Source of the DNA: Thiomonas bhubaneswarensis
Lineage (GTDB): Bacteria > Pseudomonadota > Gammaproteobacteria > Burkholderiales > Burkholderiaceae_C
NCBI RefSeq assembly: GCF_001418255.1
Contig: NZ_LIPV01000011.1
Coordinates: forward strand, 1-64,000
Direction: 5' to 3'
DNA length: 64,000 nucleotides
The notes beneath the pieces are model-generated. The model worked only from the letters and a program-made list of their open reading frames with translations. It ran no database searches and was not told the DNA's origin. The position numbers and the translations under genes were made by a program. Below, one piece after another: positions 51,513-60,402 of the stretch; the stretch's first letter is position 1, and each line of letters opens with the position of its first letter.

Positions 51513-52979
51513 TCAATGCCGCCCGTAAGCGTCCTCGAAGCGCACGATGTCGTCCTCGCCAAGGTAGGCGCCGCTCTGCACTTCGATCATGACCAGATCG
51601 AGGATGCCCGGGTTTTCCAGCCGATGGCGGATGCCCGCAGGAATGTAGGTGGACTCGTTGGTGCGCACGAGCATCGACTGCTCGCCGTTGACCACGCGCG
51701 CCGTGCCCGAAACCACGATCCAGTGCTCGCTGCGATGGTGGTGCATCTGCAGCGACAGCGCGCGCTTGGGCTTGACCACGATGCGCTTGATCTTGAACTG
51801 CGCGCCCTCCTCGAGCACGGTGTAAGTCCCCCAGGGCCGATGCACTTCGCGGTGCAGCCGGTAGGCTTCGTGGCCGTTGGCCTTGAGCTGGGCGGTGATC
51901 TGCCTGACGTCCTGCGCGTGGCGGCGGTCGGCCACCAGCACCGCGTCGGGGGTGTCGACGACGATCAGATCGCGCACCCCGACCAGCCCCACCACACGCT
52001 GCGGGCTCTGCACATAGCAGTCGTGCACGTCGTGCATCAGCGCCTCGCCGTGGACGCGGTTGCCCTGGTCGTCGGCGGTCTGCAGCTCGCTCAGAGCGGT
52101 CCAGGAGCCGATGTCGCTCCAGCCGATGTCGCATGGCACCACGGCGACGTTGCGCGAGTTTTCCATCAGGGCGTAGTCGATGGAGATGTCAGGCGCGTAC
52201 CGGAAGGTCTCGGCCTGCAGTTCCACCTGCATCTGCCCCGCGCCCTCGATCTGCGGCGAGGCGCCCAGGCAGTCGTGCAGGCTTTCGAGCACACTGGGGG
52301 CATGCTGCGCGAGTTCGCGCAGCACCGTGTCGACGCGCAGGCAGAACATGCCGCTGTTCCACAGGTAGCGGCCGCTGGCGAGGTACTCGGCGGCCAGCTC
52401 CAGCGGCGGCTTTTCGACAAAGCGCAGCACCCGGTGGCCGTCGGCCTCGATGTAGCCATAGCCGGTCTCGGGCGCCGTGGGGCGGATGCCGAAGGTCACC
52501 ATGTTGCCCGCCTCGGCCAGCACCCGGGCCTCTGCCGTGGCCTGGGCGAAGGCTTCCGGACGTGTGATGAGATGATCGGCTGCGAGCACCAGCAGCGTGG
52601 CATCCGCGCCGACATGCTGCTCGGCCCACAGCGCGGCGGCAGCCAGCGCGGGCGCGGTATTGCGACCGTAGGGCTCGAGGATGTAGGCGGTGGGCAAGCC
52701 ATTCGGATTCACCCGGGCGTATTCATCCTTGGTCTTGAACAGCAGCTCGCGGTTGGTCACGGTCAGCACCTGTTCCACTCCGGGAAGCGCCGCAGCTCGG
52801 GCGAAGGTTTTCTGCAGCAGACTCTGACCGTCGGCGAGTTGCATGAAGGGTTTGGGATGCTGTTCGCGCGACACCGGCCACAGACGTGTGCCCGCGCCAC
52901 CACAGAGAATCACGGGCAGCAGAACGCCCTGTGCAGAGACCGCCTGCTGCAGCGCTGCGGGGAGCACGGCGTCGTTCAT
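51513..52979 (-). CDS. manC: Mannose-1-phosphate guanylyltransferase / mannose-6-phosphate isomerase
   Basis: Bifunctional type II enzyme that makes GDP-mannose. 488 residues. The N-terminal nucleotidyltransferase has LCGGAGTRLWPVSREQHPKPF, LTVTNRELLF, EPYGRNTAPALAAAAL, VEKPPLELAAEYLASG, LWNSGMFCLR and GWSDIGSWTAL. The C-terminal cupin isomerase domain has VHRPWGTYTVLEEG, QMHHHRSEHWIVVSGTARV, STYIPAGIRHRLENPG with metal-binding His, and IEVQSGAYLGEDDIVRFEDA. ATGA overlap with the upstream glycosyltransferase gene places it as the last gene of the exopolysaccharide operon and implies mannose or a mannose-derived sugar in the polymer. Confidence 0.95.
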   Translation of the reverse strand: MNDAVLPAALQQAVSAQGVLLPVILCGGAGTRLWPVSREQHPKPFMQLADGQSLLQKTFARAAALPGVEQVLTVTNRELLFKTKDEYARVNPNGLPTAYILEPYGRNTAPALAAAALWAEQHVGADATLLVLAADHLITRPEAFAQATAEARVLAEAGNMVTFGIRPTAPETGYGYIEADGHRVLRFVEKPPLELAAEYLASGRYLWNSGMFCLRVDTVLRELAQHAPSVLESLHDCLGASPQIEGAGQMQVELQAETFRYAPDISIDYALMENSRNVAVVPCDIGWSDIGSWTALSELQTADDQGNRVHGEALMHDVHDCYVQSPQRVVGLVGVRDLIVVDTPDAVLVADRRHAQDVRQITAQLKANGHEAYRLHREVHRPWGTYTVLEEGAQFKIKRIVVKPKRALSLQMHHHRSEHWIVVSGTARVVNGEQSMLVRTNESTYIPAGIRHRLENPGILDLVMIEVQSGAYLGEDDIVRFEDAYGRH

Positions 52980-53764
52980 GGCGTGCGCGGCGCCCGCGTG
53001 AACAGGCCGCCGACGATTTCACGCAACGCGATGGCAACGAAGGCGGTATCGCGCAGCAGATAGCGCCGGATCAGTCGCCTCGGGTCCTGCGCCATGCGCC
53101 ACAACCATTCCAGGCCGCTGCGCTGCATCCATTGCGGCGCGCGCTGCAGGGTGCCGGCGGCGAAGTCGAGTGCGGCGCCGATGCACAGCACCATGCCGAC
53201 GTCGAGCTGGTCGAGGTGGGCATGGCTCCAGATCTCCTGCTTGGGCGCGCCCACGCCGAAGAACAGCAGATCGGGGCGCGTCGCCCGGCACAGCTCGATG
53301 ATCTCCTGCGTCTGCGCCGCGTCAGCCTCGAAGCCGAAGGGCGGACAGTGCACCGCCACCACCCGCAAGGCCGGATGGCGCGCACGCATCACCTCGGCGG
53401 CGCGCGCAGCGATACCCGGCATACCGCCGACAAAGGCGACGCTCAGCCCCATCGCCTCGGCCTGCGCGCACAACGCGGGCAGCAGATCGGCCCCGGTGAC
53501 GCGCCCCGGCAGGGCCTTGCCACGAATCAGACGGCTGGCCCAGATCAACGGCATGCCATCGGCGAACAGAAAACGCGCGCCGCGGTAGATTTGCCGCACC
53601 TCGGGGCGCTGCTGTACCGTGACGATATGGTCGACGTTCGGGGTGATGACCAGGCCGCGTTCGCGCCGCTGCGCCGCTGCGGCGATGGCTCGAACGGCGG
53701 CGTCGAAGGGAAGGGTTTGAAAATTCAGCCCGAACAGATGGACGGTGGGGGCGGACGGCGTCAT
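52976..53764 (-). CDS. WecG/TagA/CpsF-family glycosyltransferase
   Basis: 262 residues of the GT26 type, adding the second sugar (often ManNAc-type) to the lipid-linked repeat unit. Family blocks: FGLNFQTLPFDAAVRAI, VITPNVDHIVTVQQRPEVRQ with the catalytic Asp region, FLFADGMPLIWASRLI, GKALPGRVTGADLLPALC, VAFVGGMPGIAARAAEVM and LLFFGVGAPKQEIWSHAHL. It is coupled to manC by ATGA and follows the GT2 gene by 21 bases. The acceptor and donor sugars cannot be told from sequence. Confidence 0.92.
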   Translation of the reverse strand: MTPSAPTVHLFGLNFQTLPFDAAVRAIAAAAQRRERGLVITPNVDHIVTVQQRPEVRQIYRGARFLFADGMPLIWASRLIRGKALPGRVTGADLLPALCAQAEAMGLSVAFVGGMPGIAARAAEVMRARHPALRVVAVHCPPFGFEADAAQTQEIIELCRATRPDLLFFGVGAPKQEIWSHAHLDQLDVGMVLCIGAALDFAAGTLQRAPQWMQRSGLEWLWRMAQDPRRLIRRYLLRDTAFVAIALREIVGGLFTRAPRTP

Positions 53765-53785
53765 GGCGGTGGTGTCCTCCAGCGT

Positions 53786-54997
53786 TCAGCGACGCTGCTC
53801 ACGCTCGGTTCGCACCCAGGCGCGCTCGCGTCGCCACAGAAAGCCCAGGTACACCGGAATCTTCCACAGCACATACAGCGGCGCGGCCGCGAGTTCGCCC
53901 GCGCCGAGAATGTCTCGACCGAAGCGAGCCCACGCGACGAGCACGGCAGCTCCGAACGCCGCACATGCCGCCAGCGCCAGCACCAGCGGCGCCACCCAGC
54001 CCGCCAGCAGCCAAGCGACCCCGCTCACCGCCAACAGAGCGGCCAACAGCACCGCGAGCAACGCCAGCGGAGGAACGATCAGGTCAGCGGCCACGGCGAG
54101 AAGCTGGCCGCTGCGCTGGCGCAATGCCCGGGCGACCAGTCGCGGCGCCGCGTGCAGCATCACGCCCAAGTGACCATGCTCCCAGCGGGTGCGCTGCTTG
54201 CGCGCGCTGGAACCGCTGCCCGGCAGGCTGCTGCGCACCTCGGCGGCGGGCTCGAAGCGCGGCGCGGCGCCCGCACGGGTGAGATCGAGACCGAGCTGCA
54301 GGTCTTCGACCAGATGCGAAGAGCCGAGCTCGAAACGCGCCAGCAGCGCCCAGGGAAACGCCATGCCGCTGCCCATCAATGGACAGGGCAGCCCGAGCGC
54401 GCCCCAACCCAGCGGACGCACGAGGGTTTTGACGCGCCAGGCGAAGGCCGAGACATGGCTCATCAGCCCGGCGTCGGCCGGCGCATCCATGCGGTAGTGC
54501 GCCTGGATGGGCTGCTGCCGCCCCCAGGCCTGTTGCGCCAGCAACGGCAGCGCGCCGGGCCGGGCCTCACAGTCGGCATCGAGCACGATCACCACCTCGG
54601 GCGGGTCGGCGGCGAGATGGCGCATGCCATGCGCCAGGGCGTAGCCCTTGCCACGTCGTTGCGTATCGTGGCGTTCGATCACTTCGGCGCCGGCTGTGCG
54701 GGCGCGCTGCGCGGTGGCGTCGCTGCAGTTGTCGGCCACGACCAGCACGCGGTCGGCGCTGCACAACTGCGGCAGCGCGGTGGCGATGGCGGCGGCGATG
54801 CCCTGCTCCTCGTCGTGCGCCGGCATGAGCACGGCGATGCGGCCTGAAAACGGCTGCGCTTGAGCACGAGAAATATTGAGCCCCGAAAGCCGCCGCGCCG
54901 CTCCCAGCGCCAGCAGCACCTGCAGCAAAAGAATGACCGCCGGGACAGCCAGCAGCAAGCCGACTGCGCACAACAAGACCTGGAGGGTGAGCATCAT
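53786..54997 (-). CDS. Glycosyltransferase family 2 membrane protein
   Basis: 403 residues. One N-terminal helix (LQVLLCAVGLLLAVPAVILL), a GT2 catalytic domain (IAVLMPAHDEEQGIAAAIAT, RVLVVADNCSDATAQRAR, ERHDTQRRGKGYALAHGM, VVIVLDADCEARPGAL with the DAD metal site, LVEDLQLGLDLTRAGA, KQRTRWEHGHLG in place of QxxRW) and C-terminal membrane helices (LIVPPLALLAVLLAALLAVS, VAPLVLALAACAAFGAAVLV). It adds a sugar to the exopolysaccharide unit. The start at 54997 overlaps the GT4 stop as ATGA. Confidence 0.9.
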   Translation of the reverse strand: MMLTLQVLLCAVGLLLAVPAVILLLQVLLALGAARRLSGLNISRAQAQPFSGRIAVLMPAHDEEQGIAAAIATALPQLCSADRVLVVADNCSDATAQRARTAGAEVIERHDTQRRGKGYALAHGMRHLAADPPEVVIVLDADCEARPGALPLLAQQAWGRQQPIQAHYRMDAPADAGLMSHVSAFAWRVKTLVRPLGWGALGLPCPLMGSGMAFPWALLARFELGSSHLVEDLQLGLDLTRAGAAPRFEPAAEVRSSLPGSGSSARKQRTRWEHGHLGVMLHAAPRLVARALRQRSGQLLAVAADLIVPPLALLAVLLAALLAVSGVAWLLAGWVAPLVLALAACAAFGAAVLVAWARFGRDILGAGELAAAPLYVLWKIPVYLGFLWRRERAWVRTEREQRR

Positions 54998-56211
54998 GCT
55001 GCGGCTCCGGTATGGCGGGTGCGAAACAGCTCTCCCAGGCGCTGGGCCTCGCGGTCCACGTCGTGCAGCGCCAGCACCGCCTCTCGCGCCTGCGCGCCCA
55101 TGCGGGCGAGCTGCGCGGCGTCGGTCTCCAGGGCTCGGCGCATCGCCGCGGCCAGCGCCTGCGCGTCGCCTGCGGGGCAGAGCCAGCCGCTGTGCCCTTC
55201 TTCCACCAACTCGGGAATGGCGGCAATGTGGGTGCCCACCACCGGGCGGCTCAAGGCCATGGCTTCCATCACCACCACCGGCAAGCCTTCCGCGAAGCTG
55301 GACACGACCAGGGCACGCGAGGCCAGCAGCAGACGACGCACTTCGGCACTGTCGACCCAGCCGGTGATGCGGACCAGACCCACGAGATCGCGGCGTTCGA
55401 TCTCGGTCTCCAGCTCGGCGCGCAGTTCGCCGTCGCCCGCGAGCACCAGGGTGAAGTCCAGTCCGTCCATGGCCAGAAGCTGCGCGGCCTCGATCAGCAG
55501 CAGATGGCCCTTCTGCTCGCTCAGCCGCCCGATGCACAGCAGTTGCCGTGACGCGTTGGGGGCGGGATCGGCCCCATCATGAAACGCGGACTCGACGCCA
55601 CAGCGCACCACTTCGATCTTGTCCCACTGCGCAGGCAGCGCCCAGCGATAGAGCTGGCTTCTGCAGAACGAGCTGATGGCGACCACGAAGCTGCTGTGCG
55701 CGATCTTTTCGCGCAGGTGGATGCCCTGCGGCTTGTCGAATTCTTCCGGCCCATGCACGGTGAAGCTGTACGACGGCCCACCCAGCAACCGCGCCAGCAG
55801 CGCCACCTCGGCCGAATTGGTGCCGAAGTGGGCGTGCAGATGCCGGGCTCCGGCGGCCTCGGCCCACTCCACCACGCGGCAGGCCTCGGCGACGTAGATC
55901 AGGTGATAGACGAGGCCGCGCTCGTTGTGCCGCGACAGTTGTACGGCCCAACGTAGCGCCCGCATCAGTCCGGCCGGACGCCCCAGCGCGGTGCGCAGCA
56001 CGGCCGCCAGCAGGCCGCGCAGCCCCTGTTGCAGCACATACTGGGTGCGCTCGCGCTCGGCACGGTCGGCGGCATCGACCACGTCGGTGTCCCAGCCACG
56101 CAGGGCGATGCGCTGCACGGCGATGCCCTGCCGCTCCAGCGCGTGAATCTCGCGCCGAATGAAGGTATGGCTCACCTTGGGATACTGATTGACGAAGTAA
56201 GCGACCTGCAT
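54994..56211 (-). CDS. Glycosyltransferase family 4 (GT-B)
   Basis: 405 residues, a GT-B retaining enzyme. N-lobe: MQVAYFVNQYPKVSHTFIRR, EIHALERQGIAVQRIALRG, HLHAHFGTNSAEVALLARLL, YSFTVHGPEEFD. C-lobe donor site: LLCIGRLSEQKGHLLLIEAA, FTLVLAGDGELRAELE, ITGWVDSAEVRRLLLASRAL, SSFAEGLPVVVMEAMALSRP (the E-x7-E region) and THIAAIPELVEEGHSGWLCP. It resembles colanic-acid/exopolysaccharide transferases. It follows the acetyltransferase gene by 21 bases in the operon. Confidence 0.93.
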   Translation of the reverse strand: MQVAYFVNQYPKVSHTFIRREIHALERQGIAVQRIALRGWDTDVVDAADRAERERTQYVLQQGLRGLLAAVLRTALGRPAGLMRALRWAVQLSRHNERGLVYHLIYVAEACRVVEWAEAAGARHLHAHFGTNSAEVALLARLLGGPSYSFTVHGPEEFDKPQGIHLREKIAHSSFVVAISSFCRSQLYRWALPAQWDKIEVVRCGVESAFHDGADPAPNASRQLLCIGRLSEQKGHLLLIEAAQLLAMDGLDFTLVLAGDGELRAELETEIERRDLVGLVRITGWVDSAEVRRLLLASRALVVSSFAEGLPVVVMEAMALSRPVVGTHIAAIPELVEEGHSGWLCPAGDAQALAAAMRRALETDAAQLARMGAQAREAVLALHDVDREAQRLGELFRTRHTGAAA

Positions 56212-56232
56212 AAAGGCTCCCGCATACCGCGA

Positions 56233-56775
56233 TCAGGGCGACGGCACCGTGCCGACACTTGGGTCATGCAAGGGTCGTGCCGGGGCGCCCGCCACGGTCA
56301 CCCCCGGCGGTACATCGCGCGTGACCACCGACAGCGCGCCCACGCGACAACCCGCGCCGAGCCTCACGCCGCCAATCACCTGGGCGTAGGCGCCAAGCTC
56401 CACCCCGTCCTCGAGCACCGGCACCGGCCCGCCCTCGGTCTTGTTGCCGATGGTCACGCCCTGGCGCAGGGTGCAGTGGCTGCCGATCCTGGCCTCGGGG
56501 TGAATGAACACCCCGCCGAAGTGATAGATGCGCAGCCCGCCGCCGATCTGCGCCGCCTTGGGCAGGCTTATGCCCGTGACGGTCTCGGCCCAGCGAAACA
56601 ACAGCCAGTACAGCCTGGTATGCAGACGCTTGCGCAAACCTGCGGACCGGGCATCGACGCGGCGGCCGTAGCGGTACACCCAGATGGCCCACAGCGACTG
56701 CTCCTTGAACAGCGGCCTGGGCTGATTCACGCGCCGTAGATCGGCCTGCCAGTCAGGGTCGTCTCGAGATCGCAT
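56233..56775 (-). CDS. Serine O-acetyltransferase-like hexapeptide acyltransferase
   Basis: 180 residues. An N-terminal helical part (LWAIWVYRYGRRVDARSAGL) is followed by left-handed beta-helix hexapeptide repeats (ISLPKAAQIGGGLRIYHFGG, FIHPEARIGSHCTLRQGVTI, GVELGAYAQVIGGVRLGAG, VVTRDVPPGVTVAGAPAR). The HFGG and GVTIGN blocks match CysE-type acetyltransferases. It is shorter than housekeeping CysE, and its place among glycosyltransferases suggests it acetylates a sugar of the exopolysaccharide; that is inference. Confidence 0.88.
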   Translation of the reverse strand: MRSRDDPDWQADLRRVNQPRPLFKEQSLWAIWVYRYGRRVDARSAGLRKRLHTRLYWLLFRWAETVTGISLPKAAQIGGGLRIYHFGGVFIHPEARIGSHCTLRQGVTIGNKTEGGPVPVLEDGVELGAYAQVIGGVRLGAGCRVGALSVVTRDVPPGVTVAGAPARPLHDPSVGTVPSP

Positions 56776-56842
56776 CGGAGCGTCGGGTTATGGCACAGCG
56801 CGCATACCGTCAGTGTTTCGCTCGGGCATCGATGACCATGCG

Positions 56843-57874
56843 CTATTCACGCGCCGGTGAAGAGTAAGCCAAATGCGATTTGGGTGCCCATCTGGCGATA
56901 GCTTGGAGTCGATGGAAATAATCCACGAACGTCAGGCTGCCACACAGATCCATCCCTGATTTTCGAATCGCCTCCACAGATTCCCCATTTTTTTCTGCGA
57001 GCGCCCACAGGATGGCATTTCTCAACGCTTGCGCATCATGCGCTGGAACCACCAGGGCGTCGATACCGGGGCGGAGGTGATCATTCACACCCATGACGTC
57101 GGAAACAATCGTCAGCTTTCCAAGCGCCATGGCGCTCAAATAAGTCTGTTGCCCAGCCGACCGCCTGGGATGGGCAACGAGCGGGACCACCACGATTGAA
57201 CTGCGAGACAGTGCTGCATAATATTCTTGTTGATCGAGCCACTTCACGGTTACGTTATCAGGTAAATCGCTGTAAATATTGGAACTCGCGATGAGAAACC
57301 GCTTATCGCAACCCCGCGCAGCCTCAATCAAGGTTTCATAATCCCTGCTGCTGTTTCCGCCCGAGAAAACAACAACATCTTCCTTTTCATCTTGGGACGA
57401 TGGCGCGATTGCGTTTAAGTTTGGCGGTAGTTGCGTACAAAATTTAGTGAAAATCACCCGATCAGCGTGAATCCCTGTTTCCCGACGGAATAGATCGACC
57501 TCGGCTTTCGACAGGAAGCAGTAGAACGTCCAGGGTGACTCGGCCGCAAGCAACAATTTCCTTTGAAACCAGGCATAAAGTCTGTGAAATTGCTTGGTCT
57601 TGCTGCGATCCCCTTCGGCACGGGGATGCCAGGTCGCGTCCGAGATGACGATCGTGATGCCTTTGCGGAACAATGCAATGATGGCGGCAATCCAAAGGTC
57701 GAACAAATATTCGCGCAGGCCGAGAGCGCCATTCAATATGAATGCATCCCCAGGCCTGGCAGAAAATATCGCCCGCACGATAGCAAGGACACCGACCTTG
57801 TGCCTATTGAGAATGATGACGTCGCCGCTCGGATGAGGATCGTGATCACACCAGATCAAGCTGTAGATTCTCAT
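56843..57874 (-). CDS. Glycosyltransferase, GT4-like, of lower GC content
   Basis: 343 residues from ATG 57874, preceded by GGGGGG/GGGGAA; a longer open frame to 57988 lacks such a signal. A GT-B layout is suggested by the C-terminal half: VVVFSGGNSSRDYETLIEAA, FLIASSNIYSDLPDNVTVKW, ALSRSSIVVVPLVAHPRRSA, QQTYLSAMALGKLTIVSDVM and DHLRPGIDALVVPAHDAQAL. The N-terminal half is unusual. Base composition is visibly more AT-rich than the rest of the operon, with codons such as ATA, TTA and AAT, and it sits between longer gaps (67 and 126 bases), suggesting recent acquisition. Confidence 0.8.
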   Translation of the reverse strand: MRIYSLIWCDHDPHPSGDVIILNRHKVGVLAIVRAIFSARPGDAFILNGALGLREYLFDLWIAAIIALFRKGITIVISDATWHPRAEGDRSKTKQFHRLYAWFQRKLLLAAESPWTFYCFLSKAEVDLFRRETGIHADRVIFTKFCTQLPPNLNAIAPSSQDEKEDVVVFSGGNSSRDYETLIEAARGCDKRFLIASSNIYSDLPDNVTVKWLDQQEYYAALSRSSIVVVPLVAHPRRSAGQQTYLSAMALGKLTIVSDVMGVNDHLRPGIDALVVPAHDAQALRNAILWALAEKNGESVEAIRKSGMDLCGSLTFVDYFHRLQAIARWAPKSHLAYSSPARE

Positions 57875-58000
57875 GGCATTCCCCCCAACGAAGTGTCGAT
57901 TCGCCCTAGGCCACCATATCTCCTCATGAGAAAAGAGCGGTAAACCAAGTGGCATGCAGAAATGACGGTCGTTTAGTCTAACGGACAAAAATCACGATTT

Positions 58001-59416
58001 CTAGGGCTCGCCATTCCCAAATTGCCGCACTCTGTGCAAACTGAAACCCGCGCCCAAGGCAAACCACAAATACCATTGGAAAACAAGGTAATCAAGCATA
58101 TTGTCGGAATAGGAAACGACCGCAAGCTCGATGACCAACATCAGCAGCAGGAAACCCGCCATGCGATCGGTTTTCATCACTCGCCTGGCCATGGCACCCG
58201 TGCTCACCAACAGCCAGACAAATGCACCGAGGCCTAATACCCCACCGTCGAAAAACACCTGCATATAGACGTTGTGCGCAGGTGGGCCCAGCGCGCCATC
58301 GGCGTGAGAAAAAAAGATCGCAGAATAAAACTCGAAGGATTCCTTGCCATAGCCATAAAGGTAGTGAGCGGGCTCCATGAACCGCAGCGCGTCCCACCAC
58401 ATTTCCTTGCGCCAGGCGAACGAGTTCAGCGGCTGGTAATACATGCCGCTGTTGCCCGAGGTGAGTTCGGTGATGCGCTCGCGCACCTCGGGCAAGAGCA
58501 GGGTCGCTCCCGCCGCAATGACCAGCAAGGGAAACAGCTTGCGCTCCATGATGAGGGTGTAGGCGAAAAAGAAGATGGCCATCGCGCCCCAGGCACTTCG
58601 CGTTTTCGTCGCCAGGAGCAGGACCAGCAGCAAGAGGATGTACAGCGGCAACAGCCGCCGCAGGCGCGGTCCAACGGTCAGCAGACCGCCGCGCCACACT
58701 ACGAACAGCATCGACACCATGAGCACCAGATAAAACGCAAAGATGTTGGAATTGGTGAAGGAACTGCTGATTCGAAGACCCGCGCCCTCGTAAGCCGGCG
58801 CCTGGTAGCCGCTGTGCGTCAATAGCTGGTACATCCCATACAGCACCGGGCCCAGGCTCGACAGAAGGACCGCCCACAACCAGCGGTCATGGCTGGCCTT
58901 GTCGCGCACATAAACAAAGGCCAGCAGAAAGATGGCGGCGTAGGACATCAACGCCAGGTCATTCTTGATACCCGGCACGAGACGCGGCGTGTACAGCAGA
59001 GTGAGGGTCATGACCAAGAGCAGCGGCAGCCAGGTGCGCAGCAGCAACCTTCCCGCGAGGATGCGTTTGCGGTGGAGCAGTTCCATGACCAGCAGACCGA
59101 TGATGAGCGCGTTGAGCAGTCCTCCCAGGCTCATGCCCGAACTCCCGATGCCGACCTTGGTCATCTCCAGCATGCGGTCGAGGTCGGAGCGGAACAGGAT
59201 GATGAGCAGCAGCAGGGTTTCGCGGGCGTAGAAGAACAGCACGCCGAGCACGAACGTGGCCACGACGGCCACCACCAGAATGATCAGATGGCGACTGTCG
59301 AGTGCCAGGTGGCCCGCGCCATAGCCTCCGAGCACGGCGAGCAGCGCGCCCGCTGAGATGGCCAGTGCCGCGCCCGCCTGCGTGCGCAGCTCGGGACGCG
59401 TGATGGCTCGCAGCAT
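58001..59416 (-). CDS. O-antigen ligase/polymerase-like membrane protein
   Basis: 471 residues with about 11-12 membrane segments and one large periplasmic loop (about 315-385) bearing the Wzy/WaaL-type signature: TELTSGNSGMYYQPLNSFAW, RKEMWWDALRFMEPAHYLYG, YGKESFEFYSAIFFSHADG, PPAHNVYMQVFFDGGVLGLG. The H-N pair in PAHNVYMQ is the hallmark of O-antigen ligase-type proteins. It probably polymerises the exopolysaccharide repeat unit in the periplasm. Located 14 bases after epsG. Confidence 0.88.
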   Translation of the reverse strand: MLRAITRPELRTQAGAALAISAGALLAVLGGYGAGHLALDSRHLIILVVAVVATFVLGVLFFYARETLLLLIILFRSDLDRMLEMTKVGIGSSGMSLGGLLNALIIGLLVMELLHRKRILAGRLLLRTWLPLLLVMTLTLLYTPRLVPGIKNDLALMSYAAIFLLAFVYVRDKASHDRWLWAVLLSSLGPVLYGMYQLLTHSGYQAPAYEGAGLRISSSFTNSNIFAFYLVLMVSMLFVVWRGGLLTVGPRLRRLLPLYILLLLVLLLATKTRSAWGAMAIFFFAYTLIMERKLFPLLVIAAGATLLLPEVRERITELTSGNSGMYYQPLNSFAWRKEMWWDALRFMEPAHYLYGYGKESFEFYSAIFFSHADGALGPPAHNVYMQVFFDGGVLGLGAFVWLLVSTGAMARRVMKTDRMAGFLLLMLVIELAVVSYSDNMLDYLVFQWYLWFALGAGFSLHRVRQFGNGEP

Positions 59417-59430
59417 GGCGCCTTGCGCGT

Positions 59431-60402
59431 TCAGCGCTGGTTGAGCACGCTGCCCACCAGGGTCATGCCACCCTGCTGAATGGCATGGGACACGGCCTGC
59501 ACCTCCGCGGCGGTGCTGTGATGCTGGTCTGCGAGCAGCAGCGCGCCCTGCGTGGCGGCGCAGACGGGCAGGATTTCGGCGACGTGGCCGGGCGCGGTAT
59601 TGACCAGCACCACATCGAAGGCGTCGGCGGCATGCCCCAGCAGTTCGGTGAAGGCGGGCCGGGCGAGCAGTTCGGCGGGGTTGGGCGGCCGCGTGCCCGC
59701 GCCCAGCACAGTAAGGCCGAGCAGCGGCTCCAGGCGCACCGCGGCGTCCAGCCCGGCGCGGCCGATGAGCACATCGGCAAGGCCATGTCTTGCCGGCAGA
59801 TTGAACAGGCCATGCAGCAGCGGTCGCCGCAGGTCGGCGTCGATCAGCAGGGTGCGCTCGCCGAGCTGCGAAAACACCACGGCAAGATTGGCCGCAAGAC
59901 TGCTCATGCTGCCGGTCATCGCCGTGCCCACCAGTGCGAGGCAGCGCCGCCCGGCGCCGAACCAGCGCAGCATGAGCTGGCTGCGCAGCGCGCGCAACTG
60001 CTCGACCTGCGGGGTGAAGGGCTGAAAGGCGGCGACGAGTTCGTCGCTGAAGCCATGCGCGCCGTGGGCCAGGTAGGGATAGTCGAACTGGCGGGAGAGC
60101 GCGAGCAGGATGTCCTGCTCACTCACCAGACCCAGGCGCAGCGCGGCATCGCCGAAGCGCAGGTTCTCGGCCTTCTGCAGCCGCAGCACGCGTTCGGCGT
60201 CGGCGGCGCTGAGCTTGCCCGAGTCGAGCAGCAACTGGCCGAGCTTGAGGTCGCGCCCCGGATCGGCCGCCAGCGCCGGGCCGGGCTGGGGCGGGAAGGC
60301 CGAGCGCAGCAGCACGCCCTGCGTGTCGTGGGCCGCAAAGCGCTGCGCCAGCCGCACAGGGATGGAATCGACGGGAGCGGGAATGTCCATGACGGTCTCC
60401 AT
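59431..60402 (-). CDS. epsG: EpsG-type chain-length tyrosine-kinase homologue, degenerate ATP site
   Basis: 323 residues. An N-terminal GspE/MshE-like domain (LKLGQLLLDSGKLSAADAER, LRFGDAALRLGLVSEQDILL, RQFDYPYL) is followed by a BY-kinase-like P-loop domain (QLRALRSQLMLRW, SSLAANLAVVFSQLGERTLL, LIDADLRRPLLHGLF, GLADVLIGRAGLD). At the Walker A position it reads GTAMTGSMSS (159-168): the expected GK is missing. The later DxxP-type block reads LVNTAPG. There is no C-terminal Tyr cluster (ends SVLNQR). ATP hydrolysis and kinase activity are therefore doubtful. The ATG at 60402 shares a base with the epsF stop; a second ATG lies at 60390. Confidence 0.88.
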   Translation of the reverse strand: METVMDIPAPVDSIPVRLAQRFAAHDTQGVLLRSAFPPQPGPALAADPGRDLKLGQLLLDSGKLSAADAERVLRLQKAENLRFGDAALRLGLVSEQDILLALSRQFDYPYLAHGAHGFSDELVAAFQPFTPQVEQLRALRSQLMLRWFGAGRRCLALVGTAMTGSMSSLAANLAVVFSQLGERTLLIDADLRRPLLHGLFNLPARHGLADVLIGRAGLDAAVRLEPLLGLTVLGAGTRPPNPAELLARPAFTELLGHAADAFDVVLVNTAPGHVAEILPVCAATQGALLLADQHHSTAAEVQAVSHAIQQGGMTLVGSVLNQR

